Below, piece by piece: positions 18,801 to 25,642 of a stretch of 48,268 nucleotides of DNA. Both the position numbers and the translations under genes were made by a program. A model generated the notes under the pieces. It was not told where the DNA came from. It searched no databases and saw only the letters and a list, made by a program, of their open reading frames with translations. Location of the stretch: the NCBI GenBank assembly GCA_963205105.1, contig CAUJJW010000357.1, positions 1 through 48,268 of the forward strand, written 5' to 3'. The stretch's first letter is position 1, and each line of letters begins with the position of its first letter. The DNA is from Verrucomicrobiota bacterium. Its GTDB lineage: Bacteria; Verrucomicrobiota; Verrucomicrobiia; Limisphaerales; CAIMTB01.

Positions 18801-20942
18801 CAGGCCACCTTCGAGACCTTCGGCGCCGATGGGAATGTGGATCTCTACGTGCGCCGTGGTTTGCCGATCCCGACGCCCTTTGACTTCCATTTCGCGAGTC
18901 AGTCCCCCGGGAATCTTTCGGAATTCATCGCGGTTACCAACACCACCGCGCCCATCTGGCTGGCTCCTGGCTGGTGGTACCTCGCGGTGGCCAATCAGGA
19001 CGTCACCAATGTCACTTACGCCATCCGGGCGACGGAAGTGCCAGGCTTGATCATTCCTTTGGTGAACGAGGTGGCGGTCACCAACACCGTCGGCCCCGAT
19101 CCTTCCCAGGACTACTACTCCTTCAACGTCAGTCCGACCGCGCTCTCGGCAACCTTCGAGGTGTTCGGGATGACCGAGGATGTGCATCTCCTGCTGCGCC
19201 GCGGACTGCCGCTCCCGACGTACTTCGACTACACCTACCTCAGCGCGAACGGGGGATTGACCAACGAGGTGATCCAGTTGACGCCGTTCTCGTTCCCGGT
19301 GGGGCTGACTCCGGGTGACTGGTATCTCACCGTCGCCAACCCCGGGACCAACAACGCGACGTACATCGTTCGGGCCTCCCAGGAGACGGCCACCGTCATC
19401 CCGCTGACCAACGGTGTTCCCTACAACGCCGCCATCCCGGCGGGCGCACTCCTGGATTACTACCAGTTTGAGGTCGAAACCAACGCGGTGGCCGCGGAGT
19501 TCAAGCTGACCTCGGCGGGCGCCGGGAATCTCGACTTGTTCCTGCGCAAGGGACCGCCGCTCCCCGATGCCGCCAATGCCCATTACACGGCGGCCACCCC
19601 CGGCAATGGCGACGAATTGATCCGGCTCGATGCAACTTCGACGCCCATCCCGCTCAGTCCGGGCATTTGGTACCTGTCGGTGACCAACAACGGAGCGGGA
19701 CCGGTCAGCTACGAGATCACCGCCACCCAGTTCGGCATCGAGCCGCCCCCGATTTCCGGGAACATCACCAACATCGTTCTCACCGACACCAACCTCTGCA
19801 TCACCTGGGTGTCGATCCCGAGCACGAATTACTACGTCGTCGCCAAGACCAACGCGCTGGATGCCGTTTGGACTCCCATCTCCCCGACGATCACCGCGGT
19901 GGACACCTCCACCACGTGGTGTCTCGAACCGCCCGGCCCCTGGCGCTTCTTCGACGTGCTGGAAGGCGAGTCTCCCGCTGAACCGATCCCGGCGCCCGTG
20001 CCGATTCTGCGCCTCGACGGAACCACCATCTGTGTCGGCTTCGCCTCGGTTCCTGGAACCAACTACTACATTCAGGCGAAGAAGGTCTCGACCGACCCCG
20101 ACTGGTTCACGCTGACCCCGCAGATCACCGCCACCAACACCTTCACGGAGATCTGCTATCCCCTCGAATGGGGTTATCGGTTCTTCAAGGTTGGCGTGGG
20201 TTCCCTGGTTCCGCCGGAGCCCACCGAGGTTCCGCCGGAGTTGGTGACCGTCGAGTTGTCCCTGGACAGTCTCTGCATCGTGTGGCCGACCCAGGCCGGG
20301 CTGGATTACCTGGTTCAGGGAAAACGGAATGCCACGGATCCCAACTGGGCCGTGATCTCCGAAGCGATTCGTGGCGACGGAAACCCCGCCCGATTGTGCC
20401 TCGATCCAGCGACCGAGTTCCGCTTCTTCCAGGTAATCGAAGGCGTCTCCGTCCTGCCCGGGCCGCCTCCGAACCTCCCGGTGCCCAACTACCGGTTGAC
20501 CGCCGACGCCGCCTTCCAGCTCTGCCTGGTCTGGGATTCCCTGCTCGGGGCCGAGTATTTTGTGGAAGCCAAGCAGCGGTTCTCCGACCCGTCCTGGACG
20601 GTGGTCAGCCCGATCCTGAATGCCACCGGCATCGAATTGAGCTACTGCGTCTCGCTGAGTTCGCCCTGGCGCTACTACCAGATCCGACGCGTCAACCGTC
20701 CGCCCGATGTGCCGCCGCAGATCGCCGACATCGAGGTTGTGGGGACGGGGATTCAGCTGCGATGGACCGGCTTGGCCAATGCGCGCTACCAGGTCTTCTA
20801 CTCGGACACCGTGCCAACGGTTTGGTTGCCGGCCGGGCTGCCCGTGACCTCCACGACCACGGACTTCCAGTACCTCGATAACGGCACCCTGACGGGAGGC
20901 TTCTCGGCCTTCCGCATCTACCGCATCGAAATGCTTCCGTAG
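12819..20942 (+). CDS. Giant secreted subtilisin-family (S8) protease with P-, PPC-like and C-terminal repeat domains
   Basis: 2707 residues from ATG 12819; codons in frame upstream look non-coding. A signal/anchor segment (RTLLMIGVLAFVATAVLW) leads into a prodomain (about 70-290). Catalytic residues are Asp317 (NVNDSGID), His345 (GHGTHVAGTIAG), oxyanion Asn467 (FASGNEGSG) and Ser713 (ESGTSMAAP). The Asn-Ser gap is about 246 residues and holds an inserted beta domain. A KP-43-like jelly roll follows (SLVWTDPPGNPASG, LVNDLDLIV, about 829-850), then proprotein-convertase P-domain-like stretches (near 1401: VGVRVDHPRVSDLVFRLISP). About five PPC-like repeats cover 1694-2310 (pattern YYQFEV..N....F.L, then LDLYVRRG and PGIWYLAV). 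Five roughly 90-residue C-terminal repeats follow (LCITW ... NYY ... WCLE..PWRFF). Extracellular proteolysis is expected; it may be exported by the upstream machine. Confidence 0.88.
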   Translation: MRMRTRTLLMIGVLAFVATAVLWRLGDARFSWRRGQLASRTDSSTPLQTTLSNLVVPRVPVLPSSLASTGAAPATAPTAAAADRTSLRLTNTDRPVDALSRDDQALVLRNAFIDTSTGKPLEIPPHLRAGEEPGSYVVQARGAVSREFQEALRSAGTRFVSYVPVNAYLVAATAAQAAQLQALPVVGAVVPFEPYFKLEPALLARAVSDEALAADQRLTVTLLPGVGRDVLQTAGAEVQAEFATPFGPGFLVEAEGMTLASLAKLPEVQGIEMFRQRQLLNDRTRNRFGVSSGTNAPGSYTNYLGLTGTNVVVNVNDSGIDETHPDLVRRVTSDAPSTLVDFDGHGTHVAGTIAGSGIMSGAVSNAPGSAIPGADFRGMAPEASLYALPIDLNTGPLISDAYLQQTAATNYYITQARTNLLISNNSWGYINAFEYTVASASYDAAVRDALPDTTGVQPILYVFASGNEGSGADDGQGGEPNTVRAPGTGKNVITVGAIESLREITNEVVSILADGTMTTNQVFLGETDTDDQITSFSGRGNIEPGIEGQFGRFKPDVVAPGAFTISARASDWVDPEFFTSVLVNRIERQNVTPGTRINYSLFVPERASEFRVRLLRNDFSPDPLPGLPMYLRYGDVPAVGDLVSTNSIIRVPPDGTLVAGDWFYGVGNSTDRAVSYDIQTIVVITNGNFGYFDQLKLLNGGLAPHYRFESGTSMAAPAVSGLLALYQDYFQREGRAVTPALMKALLINGARSLGSHYNFSLRDVLNLQGWGGANITNALPAGEFGSLTGSVHAVQFTDQTGTNALSTGQERTWRVTVAPEAVDQILKFSLVWTDPPGNPASGIKLVNDLDLIVKDEATGDEYHGNDIPYRSDFNIPHAAGTAVTNDNVNNVENVLIRPPVGTNYLLTVRGRRVNVNAVQSHPDGIAQDFALVASVANTRLTNVLDIQLRTEPFLAATPVISTLTNGLPIVRARTGAMPPRFGTLPGSTNQWSFFVFTNLQSNTPQGVGLTNGQYVAFLTFGAMNLSKPREAGADIDLYATTDPSITNLSPVAVQNSLKSVKPGGIETIILTNAPLGAVYYLAVKAEDQQGAEFTIAGLSSNQPFDEDDGQGNRIVRGVPYFVPVPDGSPDAPQVGYVFGIVTTSFPVRQVTVTNTVSFDSTGDLLFNLAHETSFAVLGNHELDPFGRGGVETTVYDDSGAGVGIGQVFGKPSDGPGTLESFVGMEAAGAWILTVTDNALTQVATNVAMSLFVQREPEEDEALFFTLRPGEWVRRARRLPPSATNLIVRVTDISGGSSALEIYARRLFPPSLVDYDKYAIIPGGQSEGSLTIGLADVPPLNPGLYHAGVYNPGPETVSGALWIDYEVDPNLAGDRGYGTTAALPIPDDAVIRSSIPVLEDRILADVRVGVRVDHPRVSDLVFRLISPQGTKVVLSENRGGEIGTAYGADNGSTRIFTSFTDDTNRTVIPIKFGEPAFTNSPVFSTSSNRVVMADGFESAVARTYLTGEAVLPGWTMLTGQGTVIRNAAGSTNRFEGDQYLVLDPGVASIGTNLVLAPTTSYRVRFGVSRLPGGQPQGLQVYLNNVLVHEVSDLTASTGWAVSSFVFTATVPQALLEFRTMNNAVAQVALALDGILVEEADAPMNSYYLAEERLKPLIGQRSLGEWRLEISDSRAGPSLTNAGALLGWRLELDFDLDTVRAVRLTNGVPYFGSVNEDEVQYFYVDTPVCATTSVNILAGELATLLLYGDRDGLPAADLGNFVDDYGPYINVEAGGRATLTLTTNVPASAPLRPGQRYFLAVRNFQPDRLANPFGIMVTFDCEDAPLPVVPSLTNGIPFTATIDPGPGLHYYQFEVSSNAIRADFELTPLSGNNVDMYIKRGRITPPDPADPQPLPNPNVFDYRSDLPGGTDIDTVTIGRTSAPEPLVPGIWFVAVRNGDVVPAQYSIKVTETYTTIVNLTNNVAYTNTIAPPLDPLVGFQGEDLQFYAFLVSSNSVQATFETFGADGNVDLYVRRGLPIPTPFDFHFASQSPGNLSEFIAVTNTTAPIWLAPGWWYLAVANQDVTNVTYAIRATEVPGLIIPLVNEVAVTNTVGPDPSQDYYSFNVSPTALSATFEVFGMTEDVHLLLRRGLPLPTYFDYTYLSANGGLTNEVIQLTPFSFPVGLTPGDWYLTVANPGTNNATYIVRASQETATVIPLTNGVPYNAAIPAGALLDYYQFEVETNAVAAEFKLTSAGAGNLDLFLRKGPPLPDAANAHYTAATPGNGDELIRLDATSTPIPLSPGIWYLSVTNNGAGPVSYEITATQFGIEPPPISGNITNIVLTDTNLCITWVSIPSTNYYVVAKTNALDAVWTPISPTITAVDTSTTWCLEPPGPWRFFDVLEGESPAEPIPAPVPILRLDGTTICVGFASVPGTNYYIQAKKVSTDPDWFTLTPQITATNTFTEICYPLEWGYRFFKVGVGSLVPPEPTEVPPELVTVELSLDSLCIVWPTQAGLDYLVQGKRNATDPNWAVISEAIRGDGNPARLCLDPATEFRFFQVIEGVSVLPGPPPNLPVPNYRLTADAAFQLCLVWDSLLGAEYFVEAKQRFSDPSWTVVSPILNATGIELSYCVSLSSPWRYYQIRRVNRPPDVPPQIADIEVVGTGIQLRWTGLANARYQVFYSDTVPTVWLPAGLPVTSTTTDFQYLDNGTLTGGFSAFRIYRIEMLP

Positions 20943-21339
20943 CGGCGGCGGGAGGGATGGTTCAGGATTCGGGGTTGTGGGGGACCCTAAAGCCACGCCG
21001 TTTTCGTTGGAACCGAACGCTTCCCCAGCCCCGGACGGGGCGGGGAGAACACGAGCCCACGGCGTGAGCCGTGGGGCAAGGCCCAAGGACAATCCGAAGC
21101 CCCGGAGGGGCGATCAGAAAGGTCGAGGCGGGCCAAACGTCGCGCGTTTCGCAAAAAACCAAACTCAACGCGCTCGGTTCTGTCGCCCCTCCGGGGCTCA
21201 AAATCCATCGGGACTTCTCACCCATGGCTCACGCCATGGGCTTCCGTTCTTTAGGCCCTCCGGGCCTCCCCTGAAACCTTCCCTCGTAGCGGCGGGCGTC
21301 CCGCCCCCCCCGGCATCCCTGGGTCCTGGACCCAACAAC
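20943..21339. repeat. Intergenic REP-like block of mirrored hairpins
   Basis: No convincing gene. The interval holds at least six short perfect hairpins. Element A is cccacggc-gtga-gccgtggg (21056-21075) and recurs inverted at 21221-21240 as cccatggc-tcac-gccatggg, with a compensatory change in both arms. Element B (gcccc-gga-ggggc) occurs at 21099-21111, inverted at 21185-21197, with variants at 21028-21041 and 21254-21266. A further repeat (gtagcggcgggcgtcccgcc, 21286-21305) recurs elsewhere in the window. The A-B...B'-A' layout is that of REP/BIME-type palindromic repeats. The flanking genes are convergent, so some hairpins could also terminate transcription. Confidence 0.8.
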
Positions 21340-22260
21340 CTACGCCGGTGAAGTCGCCACCGAGGGACTCGGTTGCCCTTTCCTCGAGGATTTCCTGAGG
21401 AACCGCCACAAGGCGCCCGCCGTTCCCAGCCCGAGCAAACAGCCCACCACCAGCCCAACGAACACGTTGAGAGGGACGTTGGGCCGGATCGGTTTCAGAC
21501 CGAGGTCCGCAGCATCCACCACCATGCCTCGCTGGCGTGAGGCTTCCGGACTTCCGACCTGAAATTCCGCATAACTGCCCGCGATCGCGTTGGCGACGTC
21601 CGCGGCTATTTGTCGATCCCGGTCGTACACTCGGATTTCCGCCATGCGCGTGTTGCGGAACTGATGCACCTCCAGCTTGTCCCGAAGAATTTCCACGATT
21701 TCGGCGGGGTGAAGGGTGCCTTGCCCGAGGTAGATGGGTGACCAGCGCTCGGCGAGGTGCGCGCGCAGGGCGGCTTGGCGTAGCACCTGAGACGACTGGA
21801 TCACTTCGAGCTCCGTCGCAATGGCGGAGATGTCTGCCGGTTGGGGGGCTCCTTCACCGACATTCAATAGCACCCTGGCTGAGCTCATGTAGATCTTGGG
21901 CAGGGCGAGGGTCACGCTGGTGACCAGAGCGAGGACGGCCACGGCGACCACCGCGCCTCCGGCCAGACTCCAGGCCAGGGGTGCCAAGGACGACGACGAG
22001 TTTTTCATGGTGGGATGCTTGCTGAGCGTTGAGAGACGTTCGCTGAGGGAAGAAAGGAGCAGGTCCCCGGCCGTTCGTACCAGGAAGACAAGAACTTCGA
22101 ACGTGCTGCCGCCGGATTGCACATCCCGCCACTGCTCGCGGAAGACCTGCTCCATTTCGGGCGCGAATCGGCGGCGGTACGATTTGGGGTAAGCGATCAG
22201 GGCGAACCGGTACAAGCGGACCACGGTTCCCGGGCCTTGGGTTGATGGCGGGGTGGGCAT
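21340..22260 (-). CDS. Membrane protein with ABC-permease prefix domain fused to Wzz-like domain
   Basis: 306 residues from ATG 22260; an in-frame start at 22350 would overlap the PadR gene. The N-terminal segment LYRFALIAYPKSYRRRFAPE followed by MEQVFREQWRD is the cytoplasmic prefix found on many acidobacterial/verrucomicrobial ABC permeases regulated by PadR. Residues from about 80 on resemble chain-length determinants: a TM segment (LAWSLAGGAVVAVAVLALVT), a periplasmic part (PKIYMSSARVLLNV ... VIQSSQVLRQAALRAHLAER), the PIRPNVP motif and a second TM (NVFVGLVVGCLLGLGTAGAL). Wzz proteins influence polysaccharide length or export. No polysaccharide gene is adjacent. It lies 14 bases downstream of padR, probably in one transcript. 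Confidence 0.72.
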   Translation of the reverse strand: MPTPPSTQGPGTVVRLYRFALIAYPKSYRRRFAPEMEQVFREQWRDVQSGGSTFEVLVFLVRTAGDLLLSSLSERLSTLSKHPTMKNSSSSLAPLAWSLAGGAVVAVAVLALVTSVTLALPKIYMSSARVLLNVGEGAPQPADISAIATELEVIQSSQVLRQAALRAHLAERWSPIYLGQGTLHPAEIVEILRDKLEVHQFRNTRMAEIRVYDRDRQIAADVANAIAGSYAEFQVGSPEASRQRGMVVDAADLGLKPIRPNVPLNVFVGLVVGCLLGLGTAGALWRFLRKSSRKGQPSPSVATSPA

Positions 22261-22274
22261 GGGTGGAAGACGTT

Positions 22275-22646
22275 TCAGGCCATGGCCAGGGAGACCGCCA
22301 GGAGTCCTTTGGTGCGGGCCACTCGAACGAGAGCTGCATAACGCTGACATTCCGCGCTGACGATCCGTTGGCCCAAGCCGGTCAGCCGGTAGTAGCGTCG
22401 ACGTTCGTCATCCAGCGAAGGGTCGGGACGACTGTCGCATTCCTCGATCCACTGGGATTCCAGCAACCGCTTGATCGTCCCATACAGGGTGCCTGGACCC
22501 ATGGTGATCTTACCATCGGTGGTCGCGGCGACGGACTGCATGATGGCGTAGCCGTGAAGTTCGCCGTCGGCGAGGGCGAGCAGGACATGGAACACCGCGG
22601 GGGTTAGCGGCAGGAACGACTCGGGATCGACGGTTGAGGCGGGCAT
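22275..22646 (-). CDS. PadR-family transcriptional regulator
   Basis: 123 residues from ATG 22646. The winged helix-turn-helix is clear: LTPAVFHVLLALADGELHGY, then TMGPGTLYGTIKRLLESQWI and the wing region RRRYYRLTGLGQRIV. This is the short PadR-s2 form with little C-terminal dimerisation domain after about residue 100. PadR proteins are repressors that often control themselves and a neighbouring permease or transporter. The downstream partner carries a permease prefix domain, consistent with that habit. A good sigma-70-like promoter overlapped by an 18-bp palindrome lies 15-48 bases upstream, which suggests autorepression. Confidence 0.92.
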   Translation of the reverse strand: MPASTVDPESFLPLTPAVFHVLLALADGELHGYAIMQSVAATTDGKITMGPGTLYGTIKRLLESQWIEECDSRPDPSLDDERRRYYRLTGLGQRIVSAECQRYAALVRVARTKGLLAVSLAMA

Positions 22647-22660
22647 GGCAGATCGAACGG

Positions 22661-22694
22661 TTGTGGATATATCCGCAACGGATGTACATGGCAA
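22661..22694 (-). promoter_or_regulatory. padR promoter with overlapping palindromic operator
   Basis: On the minus strand a -35 box TTGCCA (22694-22689) and a -10 box TATATC (22671-22666) are separated by 17 bases. An 18-bp palindrome with one mismatched pair (ttgtggatatatccgcaa, 22661-22678) covers the -10, and a perfect atgtacat (22682-22689) lies in the spacer. Dyads containing ATGT/ACAT are known for PadR regulators, so autorepression is a reasonable inference. Confidence 0.55.
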
Positions 22695-22706
22695 GCGGAT
22701 TGCTGG

Positions 22707-22753
22707 GTAGCGGTGGGCGTCGCGCCTGCCGTAGAACCGGGCATCTTGCCCGG
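22707..22753. repeat. Dispersed palindromic repeat (GTAGCGGYGGGCGTC family)
   Basis: This 47-base stretch begins gtagcggtgggcgtcgcgcc, continues tgccgtaga and ends in a perfect hairpin (ccgggca-tct-tgcccgg, 22737-22753). The first 29 bases match the reverse complement of a stretch inside the coding region at 34611-34639 with few differences, and the first 20 match 21286-21305. Confidence 0.65.
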
Positions 22754-22907
22754 CGGATGACGCGATGCGACTGGTTTGGGCCTGGCTCGTTCCTTCCGTT
22801 GGGCGGGACGTGTGCTGCTACGGAGGCGCGTTTCATGGGAAAGCGGTGTGCTGGCAACGGTACGCTTGCGCGGGACGGCTGCTCCGTGCGACCAAGAGCG
22901 CGCCAAC

Positions 22908-24065
22908 ATGAGTCTGACCACGTTCTCTTTCCCGACTCCGACGCGGTTTGGAGCGGGGGCTTTGCAGGAGCTTCCTTCCCACTTGGTTCGCCTGGGTGTT
23001 CGCCGCCCCTTGGTGGTGACCGACGCCGGTGTTGCCGGAACCGATGCGTTTCGTGCGCTGGTCACCGTGCTGGGGGAATCCGGACGCGATCGGGATTGGT
23101 TCGCGTACACTGGCGTTCACCCGAACCCGATCGAGGACGATGTCCGCCAACCGGCGGAGATCATTCGCAAGGCCGGCTGTGACGGCGTGATCGCGATCGG
23201 CGGGGGCAGTCCCTTGGATGCAGGCAAGGCGGCCCGGTTGCTGGCGAAACGGCCCGGGTTTGATTTCACCAAGTTCTATTCCGAGCCGGCGGACTGGACG
23301 GGGCTGATTCCGCTGGTGGCCATTCCGACGACGGCTGGCACGGGCAGCGAGGTGGGCCGCAGTTCGGTGATCACCCTGGATGCGACCCAGCGCAAGGCGG
23401 TGATCTTTCATCCGGAACTGCTGGCGAAGCTGGTGATTCTGGACCCGGTGCTGACGGTGGGATTGCCGCCCAAGCTGACCGCGGCGACAGGAGCGGATGC
23501 GTTGACGCATTGCATCGAGAGCTACACCTGCCCGCAGTTTCATCCGATGTGCGACGGCATCGCCTTGGAAGGCATCCGACTGATCGTCGAAGCGTTGCCG
23601 AGGGCGGTGAAGAATGGTGCCGACCTGGATGCGCGCGGTCGCATGCTGGTGGCGGCGGCGATGGGGGCGGTGGCCTTTCAGAAGGATCTGGGGGTGGTTC
23701 ACTCGATGGCGCATCCGTTGTCGACGCTCTGCGGCATGCACCATGGATTGGCCAACGCTCTCTGCCTGATCGCCGGGATGAACTTCTGCGCGCGGCGCAA
23801 ACCGGGGCTTTACCGGCAGGTGGGATTGGCCTGTGGCTTGGACATTGTGACCTGCTCCGACGGCGAGGCGGACTGCAAGACGGTCGGTTTCGTCACCCAG
23901 TTCCTGGCGGGACTGGGCATGAACACGAAACTGCGCGATCACGGGGTGAAGCCGGAACTGCTGGACGCGCTTGTGGGTCAGGCGGTGGACGATCCGTGCC
24001 ACAAGACGAACGCGGTTCCGGTGACTGCCGAGGACTTCCGCGCGCTTTACCTGGAAGTGCTGTAA
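22908..24065 (+). CDS. Iron-containing (group III) alcohol dehydrogenase
   Basis: 385 residues from ATG 22908, the usual length. Features are the NAD-binding segment IGGGSPLDAGKAARLLA, the substrate-cleft motif IPTTAGTGSEVG, and the metal site: Asp and His in ADALTHCIESY, and His residues in HSMAHPLSTLCGMHHGLANA. Group III enzymes are NAD(P)-dependent, use Fe2+ or Zn2+, and oxidise primary alcohols or reduce aldehydes in the cytoplasm. It is first of a same-strand unit with an APC permease, an aldehyde dehydrogenase and a glutamine-synthetase-like ligase. I infer it oxidises the alcohol group of a glutamylated amino alcohol, or a free alcohol, to the aldehyde used by the downstream dehydrogenase. 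Confidence 0.92.
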   Translation: MSLTTFSFPTPTRFGAGALQELPSHLVRLGVRRPLVVTDAGVAGTDAFRALVTVLGESGRDRDWFAYTGVHPNPIEDDVRQPAEIIRKAGCDGVIAIGGGSPLDAGKAARLLAKRPGFDFTKFYSEPADWTGLIPLVAIPTTAGTGSEVGRSSVITLDATQRKAVIFHPELLAKLVILDPVLTVGLPPKLTAATGADALTHCIESYTCPQFHPMCDGIALEGIRLIVEALPRAVKNGADLDARGRMLVAAAMGAVAFQKDLGVVHSMAHPLSTLCGMHHGLANALCLIAGMNFCARRKPGLYRQVGLACGLDIVTCSDGEADCKTVGFVTQFLAGLGMNTKLRDHGVKPELLDALVGQAVDDPCHKTNAVPVTAEDFRALYLEVL

Positions 24066-24077
24066 GGCAACGCCTGG

Positions 24078-25535
24078 ATGCAATCGCCGGAACATTCCGA
24101 CGACGAACACCAGTTGCGCCGGCTGGGGTATGAGCCCGAGCTGGCGCGGCGAATGAGTGGCTTTTCGAACTTCGCCATCTCGCTGTCGATCATCTGCATT
24201 CTGGCGGGCGGCATTACGTCGTTCCACGTGGGGTTGGGCAGTGCGGGGGGTGGGAGTCTGGGTGTGGGCTGGCCGTTGGCGTGCCTGTGTTCGCTCGCCG
24301 TTGCGCTCACCATGGCCCAAATCGCCTCGGCATTTCCGACGGCGGGCGGCCTTTACCATTGGGGCTGCATGCTGGGTGGCCGGGGACTCGGGTGGTGCAC
24401 CGCCTGGTTCAACCTCGCCGGGCTGGTCACGGTTTTGGCAGCCATCAACGCCGGCACCTACGACTTCGCGACGGCGACCTTCGGTTTTCCGACCGGGGAC
24501 GATCCGGCTCGCACGCGGATGCTGGTGGTGGTGGGCATGACGTTGTCGCAGGCGCTGTTGAACCACTACGGCATCCGTTGGACCACGCGCCTGACCGATC
24601 TCAGTGGCTGGGTGATTCTGGGGGTGTCGGCGGTGATGACCGTGGCCTTGCTGGCCAACAGCCAGAACCTGGAATGGTCGCGGCTGTGGACGTTCACCAA
24701 TTTCTCCGGACTGCCCGACAACGCTCCCGTCTTTCCTGCGCAAGACAATCTCCTGTGGCTGTTTTGCCTCGGTCTGCTGCTGCCGGCCTACACGATCACC
24801 GGCTTTGACGCCTCGGCACACACTTCGGAGGAGACGGTGGGGGCGGCCCGCAACGTGCCACGGGGCATTGTTCGTTCGGTCTGGGTCTCCGCCGTGATGG
24901 GGTGGGTGATGATCGCTGCGTTGCTGCTGGCGATGCCGGACGTCCTGCAAGGTGTGGAAAAGGGAGCCGGCGTGGTGCCCTGGATCTTGAAGGGCGCGTT
25001 GCCGTCCGCTCTCGCCTGGCCGCTGCTCGTGGGCATCGTGCTGGCCCAATACCTGTGCGGATTGGCGGCCCTGACTTCGGCATCAAGGATGACCTTTGCC
25101 TTTGCCCGCGACGGTGGTCTGCCCGGATCCGCGTGGCTGCGACGGGTGAATCCTCGGACCGGTTCGCCCTCCACGGCGGTCTGGAACTCGGCGTTGGGTT
25201 CAGCGCTGCTGATCGTGTTCCTGCGGTACGAGACGATTGCGGCGATTGGGACGGTGTTCCTCTATCTGTCCTACGTTTTGCCGGTGGCGGCTGGCTTCGT
25301 GGCGCATGGAAAGTGGTGGACCCGATTTGGTCCGTGGCATCTTGGGCGGGCGTATCGGCCGCTGGCATTGGTCTCCGTTCTCTTCTGTTTGTTCCTGCTG
25401 GTGATCGGTGTGCAGCCGCCGAATCAGCAAGCGTTGCCGATCGTGGGAGGCGCTGCGGTGGTGATGGTGGTGGTCTGGTTCGGGGTGGAACGCCGACGCT
25501 TCCGTGGACCGCCTCGACTCCATGCTGGGGAGTAG
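24078..25535 (+). CDS. APC-superfamily amino acid/amine permease
   Basis: 485 residues with about 12 predicted membrane spans. The N-terminus LRRLGYEPELARRMSGFSNF followed by AISLSIICILAGG is the cytoplasmic lead-in and broken TM1 of the GABA/choline-type APC subgroup. AQIASAFPTAGGLYHWGCML (TM2-3) and TGFDASAHTSEETVGAARNV (TM6 and loop) are further family landmarks. It is expected to import an amino acid, polyamine or amino alcohol by proton symport. It starts 12 bases after the alcohol dehydrogenase and is followed after 107 bases by the aldehyde dehydrogenase, which suggests it imports the substrate of the pathway. The exact substrate cannot be read from the sequence. Confidence 0.9.
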   Translation: MQSPEHSDDEHQLRRLGYEPELARRMSGFSNFAISLSIICILAGGITSFHVGLGSAGGGSLGVGWPLACLCSLAVALTMAQIASAFPTAGGLYHWGCMLGGRGLGWCTAWFNLAGLVTVLAAINAGTYDFATATFGFPTGDDPARTRMLVVVGMTLSQALLNHYGIRWTTRLTDLSGWVILGVSAVMTVALLANSQNLEWSRLWTFTNFSGLPDNAPVFPAQDNLLWLFCLGLLLPAYTITGFDASAHTSEETVGAARNVPRGIVRSVWVSAVMGWVMIAALLLAMPDVLQGVEKGAGVVPWILKGALPSALAWPLLVGIVLAQYLCGLAALTSASRMTFAFARDGGLPGSAWLRRVNPRTGSPSTAVWNSALGSALLIVFLRYETIAAIGTVFLYLSYVLPVAAGFVAHGKWWTRFGPWHLGRAYRPLALVSVLFCLFLLVIGVQPPNQQALPIVGGAAVVMVVVWFGVERRRFRGPPRLHAGE

Positions 25536-25642
25536 TCTGCACGGTGCCGGGTGGGACGTGAGGCGCCTGGAGGTTTCACCGATTCATTCATGGCGCGCGT
25601 TTCCGTTGGAGGGCGGCGGGGGTGGCTGGCACACTCGCGCGC

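Noticed and set aside
13815..21092. Long minus-strand frames (920 and 1130 codons) opposite the protease gene
   Set aside because: They are the third-position GC shadow of the protease, rich in Arg/Gly/His/Asp with no domain. The plus frame has full catalytic motifs.
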